In this document: positions 1-9,644 of the stretch, piece by piece
How the letters are laid out: every line of letters starts with the position of its first letter
Position numbering within the stretch: the stretch's first letter is position 1
Position numbers and translations under genes: made by a program
Assembly (NCBI RefSeq): GCF_902167145.1
Contig: NC_050103.1
Span: 182,093,625 to 182,157,624, forward strand
Length of the DNA: 64,000 nucleotides
Source: Zea mays
Taxonomy: Eukaryota; Streptophyta; Magnoliopsida; Poales; Poaceae
Direction: 5' to 3'
The notes under the pieces: generated by a model
Seen by the model: the letters and a program-made list of their open reading frames with translations, nothing else
The model's database searches: none
What the model was told of the DNA's origin: nothing

Positions 1-1234
1 GGACTGACGACGCCCGCCGTCGACCAGCCCCGCGTTGTCGAAGTCCGACCCACCTGCAGGGCCAGCGAGCGCCCTCTCCCTCGAACGCCACAGGGGAGGG
101 TAACCCACGAACCCGCGCGGGAGGTAGAGCTCCGGCTCAGCCTGGCCTCCACCCCAGCGAGGATGATGAACATCCTTGAAGCTAAGGGTGGGACCAAGAT
201 CGCAGCCCGGCTTGCTTCTCCCCACCCAGGGGCTGGTGGTCGCCGTCTCGGGTGACCGCCGGTGAAGGGGTGCAGTCGCGCTGGCTGATGAAAATCCTTG
301 AAGCCGAACGATGGCTGAAAGGTACCAACTCCCGCGGAGTTGCGTTCCTCCAACGATGAGGCGGAAAGACGGCGGGTATCCCCCATCCAGGGGCTTGGAA
401 GGTGGAAAGACAAGATGCATGAGGGAGCGCGAAGAGATGGTCTACTTCCAAGGGGGTCACCCTCCTTTTAAAGGCGACTATCCCTACTCGCGTCCCCAGC
501 CGTCACAGGCTGAGTCTTCTCCAACATGCTCCAAGGCCCTCCCCTGCGGCGTGGGGGATGGGTCCCACACGTCATGCAAACCGGCTCAGAGCAGAAGAAG
601 CCAAACCGCCGCGCGCGGTGCGCACGACCGCCCAGCGGTTACAAGTGACCCTCCACTTTTGCCCAGACCAGCGGGCGAAAGGGGCGGGCGGCCATGCAGG
701 CGGCATGCAACCGCGCCAAGTGGACGCGCTTCTCCGACTCCCGACACGCCCAGCATGGAGGCCCAGGCCCACGCGTCACGCAACCGGCGCGCCGGATGCT
801 TCATGCAAGAAACTGTACCGCCACTTGCGCCACCACCGCGCCTCCTCGATTGCGGAACCAATACCGCGACTCGAGGTGACCCAGCGCACGACCCAGCAGC
901 GCCAGCCTGGCGCAGCGGTCAATGCGGCCAAAAATGGGCCGGCAGTAATGACGGTGGCAGGCGGGCGGGAGCAGCGGTCACGTCGTCAGCCAAGCTCACG
1001 TCCCATCCGGGGGCAGCAAGAGAACCCCCTCTCACGACGTGAAGACAACACGCCCATGATCCGTTCCTCGAACGGCTCACGCACGTGCAACGGCTGCCCC
1101 GCCAACCACTCGCCCCATCGCATTAACTCCACGGCGGGACAGGCGGCGCCTCTGGAAGGAGAAGCGGGCGACGCTTCGCCTTCGCCATAATGACCGCGTC
1201 AGTAAAGGTACGCCACGTCGTTCAATTTCGTATC

Positions 1235-1904
1235 TGTTGGGGACTTGTTCTCAAGTGCTAAGAGTTAAGAACAAGGCAACATAAAAAGTGTTAAGTGTTA
1301 AAATCCTTCGTCCTTCGAAGCATTATGTTCCTTCGGGAAATAATGAGTCTCGGACGAAGGTCATGAGAGACATACCTTCGTAAACATAACAAGTAATGAC
1401 GAAGGACTCACATAAAGCATGAAATATGATATAAGCATCACCATAGAATCATTTCTATTTTATTAACATGGAAAAACAGAAATGATTCCAAATTACAAAT
1501 GTACCTTCGGTCCTGAGAGAAGGTGAAAAATACGAGCGTGATGCCAAAAGCAAATGCCAAGTCAGCGTGAACAGTACGGGAGTACTGTTCATCTATTTAT
1601 AGACGCGGGACGCAGCCCACGTAAAATTACATCCATGTCCATTACATTTGTTAACGGCTTATGGAAATCTGTCGAGGCCCCCGAAGTCTTTTCATCTTTG
1701 AGTCGGTTCCCCCTTCTGCCATCGCGCCGAAGCTTCCCTGCGCACAGCTTCGGCTACACTCGACCTTCGTCTGGTTCAGGCTTCGTCCTGGCCGTGCTCC
1801 ATATTCATAATTCTGGATCCGAAAATACATGTTCACATAATCCACTCGGAAAACATTGTCAAATCATGTTTTTGAGGACCTTCGGAGGACGAAGGCCCCC
1901 AACA
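1235..1904 (-). repeat. 3' LTR of Grande-like element
   Basis: Starts TGTTGGGGAC and ends CCCCCAACA on the plus strand, 670 bp. On the element strand the purine-rich stretch GCGAGGGGCTAC directly precedes it (complement of 1905-1916). Nearly identical to 7929-8598. Confidence 0.92.
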
Positions 1905-2057
1905 GTAGCCCCTCGCAATATTAATTTGTAAATAATAAATTCAGATTGCGATATGGACGAAGGCCTTGAGCCGAAGGTCCGAAAAAACACCTTCCCTTTG
2001 CTAGAATAGCAACATTCAATGACAAGTGGGGTCTTTCAACTTTCAACGCATCAAGCG

Positions 2058-2065
2058 TATAAATA
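2058..2065 (+). promoter_or_regulatory. TATA box of the antisense gene inside the Grande-like element
   Basis: TATAAATA lies 144 bp upstream of the ATG at 2209, just inside the 3' LTR, on the strand opposite to gag. It is outside the LTR, so it is a separate promoter candidate and not a copy of the LTR TATA. Confidence 0.55.
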
Positions 2066-2208
2066 CGGCCATGCCGCAAACTTATTTCGCACGCTTTCTG
2101 GCCAACCACTCCTGCTCATTCATTTTTTAGCTCTTGTGCACTGTGATCTGCTAAGTTTTTAGCTTTGAAGCTTCGGCTTTTAGAAACAGTTTTTTAGCGC
2201 TTCCGAAG

Positions 2209-5200
2209 ATGTCTGAAGCTGCTAAGAAGGCTGCTGCTGAGATGAAGCTGAGTCTTGATGAAGAGAAGAACCTAGGGTTTCTTATAGCGATGTCGAAGTC
2301 CAACACAGAAAAGATTACCAAGGAAATTCTGGAGGGGCTGTCTGAAGATACTGGTGACAGTGAAAGTTATGATATGGACAGCGGTGGCGAAGACTCCGAA
2401 GATCGCCCCTGGCGACCAAGCCATTCAGTTTATGGTAAATCAACTATCAAAGAGAATCATCTTGTTAATATGAGAGGAAGGTATTTCCGGGATCTGTCCA
2501 TTGTGAGGGCGGACGAAGGGGAAAAAACTTGTCCACACCCTGAAGAAAATGAAGTTGTGGTGTACCGAAGCTTTTTGAAAGCTGGACTGCGATTCCCCTT
2601 GAGCAGCTTCGTCGTGGAGGTGTTGAAAATCTTCGAAGTCTATCTTCATCAACTTACTCCCGAGGCAATTATAAGGCTGAATATCTTCGTGTGGGCCGCG
2701 AGGAGCCAAGGTCTGAAGCCTGACGCAAGAAGCTTCTGTAATGTTCATGAATTATTATATGAAACAAAGCCTTGGGGCAAGGAACAGTACCATAACAACT
2801 TTGGCTGCTACAGCTTCGTTTCTCGGTCCGGGGCAAGCTGTCCCGTACCAACCTTTCGGAAGAGATGGCCCGGGGATTGGATGACAGAATGGTTTTATGT
2901 GAAGAATGACTTATCAGCACGAGAAGACATCAAAGGTATAATTATGCGTCCTATTTGGCAAAGCTTCGGCCTTCGGAGGCCGAAGGTTGAAATGAACGAA
3001 ACCGCCGAAGAGTGCCAAAGAGCCTTCGGCGTTGTCTGCTCTCTTATAGGAACAAGGGACTTAGTACAAGAACATATCGCCTTCAGGGTGTGGCCGCTTG
3101 CTGAGAAATGGGAAATGCCACAAGAAACCATGAAAGAGGCCGACGAAGGTGAGCTTGTGAGACTGAAGTACACCTTCAAATTTGGAGATAAATTTATTGA
3201 GCCAGATGATGAGTGGTTGAAAAGCATTGACAATTTAAGTGATGAGCTACTCGGGACCTACTCGAAGGCTGAAGATAATGCAATGTCAGCAGCCTTCGGA
3301 GGCCGAAAAAAGAAGAGACTGAATCGGGTATTCGATGCCATTGGGTTTGTCTACCCTGACTATCGTTATCCCACTCGAGGGCAGAAAAGAAAGAACACAA
3401 CCTCTGCAGAAGAGGAAGCTGCAACTGCTCCTAGCGAGCCAGAATCAAAGAGAAAGAGGATAAAAGTCCTCACACACCGGCCACGCTATATTGAACCAGC
3501 TTCGGTGCCTGAGTTCACCGGAGAAGCTTCTTCGGCCACCGAAGCTGAACAGCCAACCTTGCTGCCAGAAACTGCAGAGATGGCCGAAGCACCATCCACA
3601 GAAAAAATGGAAGAAGCGAAAAAGCCGACTAAGGAAAAAACATTAGAAGTTTTGAGTCCTGCAGTAAATATTGAAACAGCAAAAAACCAAAAGGGGCCAT
3701 CAGTGACCCCAAAAAGGAAAAGAATGGTAAATGTACTAGACGTCTTGGAGACAATTAAGTCTTCAAGCACAATTCCAAAAAAGAGTGTTGAAATTGCTGA
3801 AGCTTCTACTGAAGCTTCGGCTCAACAAGCTAAAGCTGAAGCTGGGCCTTCAGAGCCCTGCAAGGAGCAACCTTTTGAAGCCGAAGCAATAAAAATTCCA
3901 GAACCAGTATTAGTTGAAGAAACTGACACCGCCATCCCCGAAGCACCTGCCAGCATGCGTGATTACATGATACGACATGCTTCGGGGAAGAAGCTATCTG
4001 AAGAAGAAACTCATGAAGCCATCCATTATGCAAAGGAACTAAAATATCCGAAGGGGGCAGTAATATTCAATGGAACGAATGAAGATGACTTCTTATACTG
4101 CCTGCCTGACAACAAAGAGCTATCTGTCTGCCGAGAAATGGCCAGAAGTATTGGTTTCCCGAAGCTTGAATCTGGATTAAGCGCCATGACGAAAGAAGAT
4201 CTCGCAGACAGTCTTGCGTACAACAGCCTGAAGGTATAGGAATTAAACACTTGAAAAATCCCCTTATTTTTACGCAACTCATTCCTTTTTTCTTATATGA
4301 ATTCTTTTTCGTATAGGGCCTGATCCTAAGCAACGCACTAAGAGCCCAAAAGAGCGCCGAAGATGAAAGCTATGAAATTGCGTTTAATAATTTACGCTCC
4401 GAAGTTATCAGACTGAGAAACGAAGCTTTGGAAAAAGATAAAATTCTGCTTACACTGGTAGATAAAGTGAAAAAAGACGAAGCTGCTTCAAAGGCCCAGG
4501 CCGAAGCTCAAAAACGCGAGATTAAAGATCTTCAGAAACAGCTGGCTAGAGCTAAAGAGGAGCGCGCGCTTGAGGAAACGAAACGAGAACTTAGTGATTT
4601 TATGGTCAGCAAATTGGAATCAAAAGTTAAGGAGCTTCGCACATCTCAGGGGAAATGCTATGTCAAATCTGTAGAATGTGTGAATAAAATTAAATCCAGC
4701 TTCGCCAGCGTAGGCGCCTTTTCCAGCGAAGAGAATTTCTCTCGAGGCAATCCCGAAGGTCCGCTGGAATGGATTAGCCACGAAGCAGAGGCCTTCGAAG
4801 AGATTCTGAACAGTCGTGGCGACATATGCGCTTTTTCGGGCGCCAGAGGAATTGCTTCTGTCTTAGAGAAGAAAGGTTGCGGGCATGTAAAATTTTTAGC
4901 TCAATCCGAAGCTACCTTATCTTCCGAAGACGTCAAAGACCCCTCGGCCGAAGCAAGCGTGGTTGGTGGCAAATTTTTTACTGATATCTGGAACGACGGC
5001 GGCCGAGGAATGGCGCAAGAGATCATCCAAAGGAGCGAAAAAGGCATTCATGACGCCAGAAAAGTGGCAGAAGCTGCCGAAAGGAGTACAGAGCCCGAAA
5101 GGCAATTAGGTACCAATTAGTCGCTCTTATTGTGTTGTAATTTTTATTCCAAACTTTGCTCAAGGTTTGCAAAAGTAATGAAGAAATGTTCTCTTCCCTC

Positions 5201-5318
5201 AGAAACTGCTGGATCAAATGTCGACGAAGAAATTAAACAAATGGCCGAAACTATCTTGGACAAGGTTGTTGACCAACTTCTAAATGAGGCCGTCGAAGAA
5301 GTATTGAGAGAAGATTAG
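2209..5318 (+). CDS. Antisense retroelement gene, Transposase_28-like domain plus coiled coil (3 exons)
   Basis: Predicted exons are 2209-4233, 4317-5109 and 5203-5318. Both introns (83 and 93 bp) have GT-AG ends, and the phases (0 and 1) keep one frame of 977 codons without a stop. Residues about 117-270 (RFPLSSFVVEVLKIF, then YLHQLTPEAI) resemble the Pfam 'putative gypsy type transposon' domain (PF04195, from memory). A low-complexity Glu/Ala/Pro-rich segment spans about 390-630. Exon 2 opens with a long heptad-like coiled coil (about 676-790). The gene lies on the strand opposite to gag and converges on it. A reverse-strand gene is known for Grande, but its function is not. The open frame suggests recent selection or simply youth of the copy. 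The start choice is the first ATG after the TATA box. No catalytic motif is recognised. Confidence 0.75.
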
Positions 5319-6338
5319 ATGCTATTTGGAAAAATCATTTAAAGTGTAATCTATGTAACACTTTGTACATTTGAATGTAATATACAAGTCTCCTTTCATT
5401 ATTGAATTCTTTACGATGCATGAAACATTAAATACATACCATTTTTGAGCCTTTGGCGAAAAAACACCTTCCCTTCTTTTCATGCTTCGTGAAGAAGGCA
5501 TTCTCCGTTAAAATTATTCTGATGAATCACATCCATGCTTCGTCAAAACATTCTTCGAAGCTAAACTCCGAAGCTATACAACTTCGATATTGATCTGATA
5601 AAGCTCGCCCATATTTCGTAAAAATATTCTCCGAAGCTGTATTCCGAAGCTGTACAATTTCGATGTCACTTTCTCAAAGCATCCTTTCGAAGGTTGAGAG
5701 TATCTCCTTCTCTTGCCAAATGCAATATGATGTATGATGCTTATGCTATGCAAAATGATGTGATGATGTTATGTTATGCATGTGACATTTGTTCCGGAGA
5801 TACACATAAAATATATTCGTAAGCTCTGCATTCCCTTGGGAACGTCTTTGGAGCTTCTTCGTCTTTTACTTAGACGGTATCAGCGTTGACTTTTCGCTGT
5901 AAGCCTCCCTTAGGAGCTTCTTCGCCTTTTACTTAGGCGGTATCAGCGTTGACTTTTCGCTGTAAGCCTCCCTTAGGAGCTTCTTCGCCTTTTACTTAGG
6001 CGGTATCAGCGTTGACTTTTCGCTGTAGGCTCTGCATTCCTTTAGGAACGACTTCTGAGCAGAAAACTTACACTGCGCTCCCTTTGGAACGGCTTTTTGT
6101 GACTTCATAAACTTACTCTGCGTTCCTTAGAACGACTTTCTGTTACTCCGAAGGATTTTTAATCCGAAGGTCCTCCTTGGTAACGGAAAAAGTTTTAGGC
6201 TTCAGCAACTTGGGCCTGTGGAGCAAATAGATTTTCCTCGTGGGAAACAACGAAATTATTACATGAAAACTATCAATGTTTTTTGCTTCACAGAAAATAA
6301 AACTGAATAGAAAAGACTGCTATCAAAGGTAGGATATG
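5319..6338. other. Spacer between the convergent antisense gene and gag
   Basis: No convincing ORF. Pol would be expected next to the gag 3' end but nothing of it is visible. AT-rich sequence, scattered CCGAAG/CTTCGG words, and the 63-bp tandem array. Confidence 0.6.
5851..6039 (+). repeat. 63-bp tandem repeat, three copies
   Basis: Units begin at 5851, 5914 and 5977 with GAGCTTCTTCG, followed by TTTTACTTAG, GGTATCAGCG and TTGACTTTTCGCTGTA. Copies 2 and 3 are almost identical; copy 1 has a few substitutions. The array sits between the 3' ends of two convergent genes. Confidence 0.85.
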
Positions 6339-7853
6339 TCAATAAATGTGCTTCGACTCTGGCACAGTGCTGTTGACTGTGCGAGCTTCGGACTGTTCTC
6401 TGAAGTCCCTCTGATGTGGAGCGTATTGACTCCCTTCTGGCTGTTGACCTTGCTGCAATGGAGGTGGAGGCGGAAGCTGCTGCCAGGAAGCTTGAGGTTG
6501 ACTTGCCGAAGCTACAGAAGCCGCAGGGTGGTTGTCTATGTATTGTGGGACATAAGGCGGATGAAACGAAGCAGTATGCATAACCTGCTTCGACTGAGCT
6601 TGTTGAGATGCAGCTTCGGCTAGTTCCTTTTGCTTCTGGATTGTAACATGGCACGTCCTAGTGGTGTGGCCCTTGCCCTCTCCACAGAATAGGCAAAACA
6701 GTCTCCTTGGCTGATCTCCGAATCTTCCGCCGAAGCCCCTGGCGCCTCTGCCTCTTGGAGCTGGTGGCCGAAAGAAAGTTTGTTGTTGCCCCGAAGCCTG
6801 TGAGGAGCACTGCGGCCTGTTTTGCTGACTCCCCTTATCATCATTCTGAGTGTTGTGAATGGAACGGACATGCCTCGGGTAGTATCTTCCTCCGAAGCCC
6901 CTGGTCATCTCAGAAAATCTGAAGGCCTCCTCCCTTCTTTGGCGAAAGTCATTGTCAGCACGAATGTACTCATCCATCTTTTGGAGCAATTTCTCCAAGG
7001 TCTGAGGAGGCTTCCGAGCAAAGTATTGAGCTGCAGGTCCAGGACGGAGCCCCTTGATCATGGCTTCGATAACGATTTCATTGGGCACCGTTGGTGCCTG
7101 CGCCCTCAATCGTAAGAACCTTCGGACATACGCCTGAAGGTATTCTTCGTGATCCTGAATACACTGGAAGAGGGCTTGAGCTGTAACCGGCTTCGTTTGA
7201 AATCCTTGAAAGCTGGTCAGTAACATATCCTTCAGCTTCTGCCATGAAGTGATTGTTCCTGGCCGAAGGGAGGAATACCAGGTCTGAGCAACATTCCTGA
7301 CGGCCATGACGAAAGACTTCGCCATGATTGCAGCGTTGCCCCCGTACGAAGACACTGTTGCTTCGTAGCTCATCAAGAATTGCTTCGGGTCGGAGTGGCC
7401 GTCAAACATGGGGAGCTGGGGTGGCTTATAGGATGGAGGCCAAGGTGTAGCCTGCAGCTCAGCAGACAGAGGAGAAGCATCATCAAAAACAAAATTTCCC
7501 TGATGGAAATTATCATACCAGTCGTCTTCGTTGACGAAGCCCTCCTGATGGAGGTCTTTCTGATGAGGCCTTCTGTTCTGCTCATCGTGAGTGAGATGGC
7601 GAACTTCCTCAGAAGCTTCGTCAATTTGCCTTTGCAACTCAGCTAGGCGGGCCACCTTCTCCTTCTTCCTCTGCACTTGTTGATGTAGCATCTCCATCTC
7701 TCTGATTTCTTGGTCTAGCTCTTCTTCCTCAAGCGTCGGGCTAACAGCTTTTCTCTTCTGGCTTCTGGCCTCCCGAAGAGAGACGGTCTCCTGGTTGTGG
7801 TCCAGCGGTTGTAGTGCTGCAGCCCCAGCCGCTGAAGCTTTCTTCGGCGCCAT
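6339..7853 (-). CDS. gag: Gag polyprotein of the Grande-like element
   Basis: Intact 504-residue ORF beginning 75 bp inside the 5' LTR. Residues about 40-85 form a charged, heptad-like segment. A retrotransposon-gag domain follows at about 150-320 (MFDGHSDPKQFLMSYE, then WYSSLRPGTITSWQKLKDML and VRRFLRLRAQAP). A zinc knuckle near 385-400 reads CLFCGEGKGHTTRTC, so the C-to-H spacing is five residues rather than the canonical four. The C-terminus is Pro/Gln-rich. It should form the particle core and bind element RNA. The frame ends in a stop with no pol after it, so this copy is gag-only. Confidence 0.88.
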   Translation of the reverse strand: MAPKKASAAGAAALQPLDHNQETVSLREARSQKRKAVSPTLEEEELDQEIREMEMLHQQVQRKKEKVARLAELQRQIDEASEEVRHLTHDEQNRRPHQKDLHQEGFVNEDDWYDNFHQGNFVFDDASPLSAELQATPWPPSYKPPQLPMFDGHSDPKQFLMSYEATVSSYGGNAAIMAKSFVMAVRNVAQTWYSSLRPGTITSWQKLKDMLLTSFQGFQTKPVTAQALFQCIQDHEEYLQAYVRRFLRLRAQAPTVPNEIVIEAMIKGLRPGPAAQYFARKPPQTLEKLLQKMDEYIRADNDFRQRREEAFRFSEMTRGFGGRYYPRHVRSIHNTQNDDKGSQQNRPQCSSQASGQQQTFFRPPAPRGRGARGFGGRFGDQPRRLFCLFCGEGKGHTTRTCHVTIQKQKELAEAASQQAQSKQVMHTASFHPPYVPQYIDNHPAASVASASQPQASWQQLPPPPPLQQGQQPEGSQYAPHQRDFREQSEARTVNSTVPESKHIY

Positions 7854-7916
7854 AGCGAAGGTCTATAGCTTCCGAAGGTGTTCACGAAGACTCGAAGTGG
7901 AAGTGAGTTCACCGGA

Positions 7917-7928
7917 GGTGGGCGCCAA
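7917..7928 (-). other. Primer-binding site of Grande-like element
   Basis: On the minus strand TTGGCGCCCACC abuts the inner edge of the 5' LTR. TGGCGCC is complementary to the 3' end of several tRNAs (Asp or Lys type) and is a usual PBS start in plant gypsy elements. The exact tRNA is not decided. Confidence 0.6.
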
Positions 7929-8598
7929 TGTTGGGGACTTGTTCTCAAGTGCTAAGAGTTAAGAACAAGGCAACATAAAAAGTGTTAAGTGTTAAAATCC
8001 TTCGTCCTTCGAAGCATTATGTTCCTTCGGGAAATAATGAGTCTCGGACGAAGGTCATGAGAGACATACCTTCGTAAACATAACAAGTAATGACGAAGGA
8101 CTCACATAAAGCATGAAATATGATATAAGCATCACCATAGAATCATTTCTATTTTATTAACATGGAAAAACAGAAATGATTCCAAATTACAAATGTACCT
8201 TCGGTCCTGAGAGAAGGTGAAAAATACGAGCGTGATGCCAAAAGCAAATGCCAAGTCAGCGTGAACAGTACGGGAGTACTGTTCATCTATTTATAGACGC
8301 GGGACGCAGCCCACGTAAAATTACATCCATGTCCATTACATTTGTTAACGGCTTATGGAAATCTGTCGAGGCCCCCGAAGTCTTTTCATCTTTGAGTCGG
8401 TTCCCCCTTCTGCCATCGCGCCGAAGCTTCCCTGCGCACAGCTTCGGCTACACTCGACCTTCGTCTGGTTCAGGCTTCGTCCTGGCCGTGCTCCATATTC
8501 ATAATTCTGGATCCGAAAATACCTGTTCACATAATCCACTCGGAAAACATTGTCAAATCATGTTTTTGAGGACCTTCGGAGGACGAAGGCCCCCAACA
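7929..8598 (-). repeat. 5' LTR of Grande-like element
   Basis: 670 bp, same ends as the partner LTR. It holds the sense promoter TATA (8287-8296 on the complement) and is followed inward by the primer-binding site at 7917-7928. Confidence 0.92.
8287..8296 (-). promoter_or_regulatory. TATA box of the Grande-like LTR promoter
   Basis: CTATAAATAG on the minus strand in the 5' LTR, oriented to transcribe gag. The same motif occurs in the 3' LTR near 1593-1602. Confidence 0.65.
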
Positions 8599-8603
8599 GT
8601 ATC

Positions 8604-9644
8604 CTTTTCCTTTTTTCCTCTTTCTCTCTCTCTTGCAACAGGGACCGGGAAAGGGGGATACCCCGAAAAGGATCCTTCCCCAGGAAGGAACCAGGCTCCG
8701 AGCCTCCCTACTGATCAGAGGTTCGAAGGCTGGCCCCCCGAAGGGTTCGACAGCCGCCTCAGATCGCGTGGGCCCTACACCCACTACTGGTCAGAGGTTC
8801 GAAGGCCGGCCCCCCAAAGGGTTCCACGACCGCCTCAGGCTACTCGGGCTCCGCGCCCATTACTGATCAGGGGTTCGAAGGCTGGCCCCCGAAGGGTTCA
8901 CAGCCGCCTCAGACGCCAAGCGAGGGATGACCATGGGTACGTTCGATACGTAACCAAGGCTCGGGCTGCGCTCCCGAGGTACCCTAGGACATTTCCGAGA
9001 CCAGCGGGAGCGATCTTGTAACGGAATCCCATCAGAGGGAGGCATCGAGCCCTCGGACCCCATCGCCAGGGGACCAGGTACGGCAGATCACCCGCAGGTA
9101 CTTTTGGGCGTGCCTCTGGGCCCCTAGCCGACCCCTAACGAACGGGGCACGGACGTCCACTCGGATTACCCGCTTGCAGCTCACCGGAGACACCATGTTC
9201 GGCGCCCATCGAGGGCAACATGGCGCTTCCCCCCTCCTCCTTGCGGAAAGGCGACGCAGGGGCATATGTAAAAAAGCCGAGTCTGTCCCTGATCGCCCTC
9301 TCGCCCTGTGCGGAGGCTCGGGGGCTGCTCTCGCAAACCCGGCTCCGGCCGAACCGTTGACAGCGTCAACATACCAGCCCGAGAACTTGGGACCCGACCG
9401 TACACCCGGGCTACGGCCAGCTCGCATGAGGGAACAACCAGACCAGCCGAAGCATTACGCAAGGCATTAAGACCTCGAAGGAGTAAAATCACTCCTCCGA
9501 GGCCTCGGGGGCTACACCCGGCGGGTGCGCTCGCGCGCACCCACCGGAACAAAATGCAACCGAGAAAGGCTGGTCCCCTTGCAAAAAAGTGCGACGAAAG
9601 CCTCCAAGCGAGTGCTAACACTCCCTTCGAGGCTCGGGGGCTAC
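8604..9644 (+). other. Internal 3' non-coding region of the first Huck-like element
   Basis: No coding sequence. Three imperfect copies of a unit near 65-75 bp (about 8705-8900) contain GGTTCGAAGGCTGGCCCC and AGCCGCCTCAG; the second Huck-like element has the reverse complement at about 13725-13930. It ends in the polypurine tract at 9629-9644. Confidence 0.75.

Larger units (their letters stand above)
1235..8598 (-). mobile_element. Grande-like non-autonomous gypsy retrotransposon (complete, very young)
   Basis: Complete 7364-bp element flanked by the direct duplication GTATC (1230-1234 and 8599-8603). The LTRs are 1235-1904 and 7929-8598, both 670 bp. By eye they differ at one base (A near 1829, C near 8523). 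The element reads on the minus strand: the primer-binding site touches 7928, gag is minus-strand, and the polypurine tract touches 1904. No protease, reverse transcriptase, RNase H or integrase is present, so it must move with enzymes supplied by another element. A plus-strand three-exon gene occupies the 3' half. LTR start, gag style and the reverse-strand gene resemble maize Grande, which is normally near 13-14 kb, so about 6 kb (pol) is missing. Confidence 0.9.

Noticed and set aside
311..1042. Long plus-strand ORF of 243 codons at the left edge
   Set aside because: GC-rich non-coding 3' region of the Huck-like element. All frames are open by composition, and no family is recognised.
5851..6039. 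CRISPR-like array
   Set aside because: Units are contiguous 63-bp tandem repeats without spacers, in a plant retroelement.
8248..9021. 257-codon ORF crossing 8598
   Set aside because: It runs across an LTR/host-element junction, so it is an accident of the insertion.
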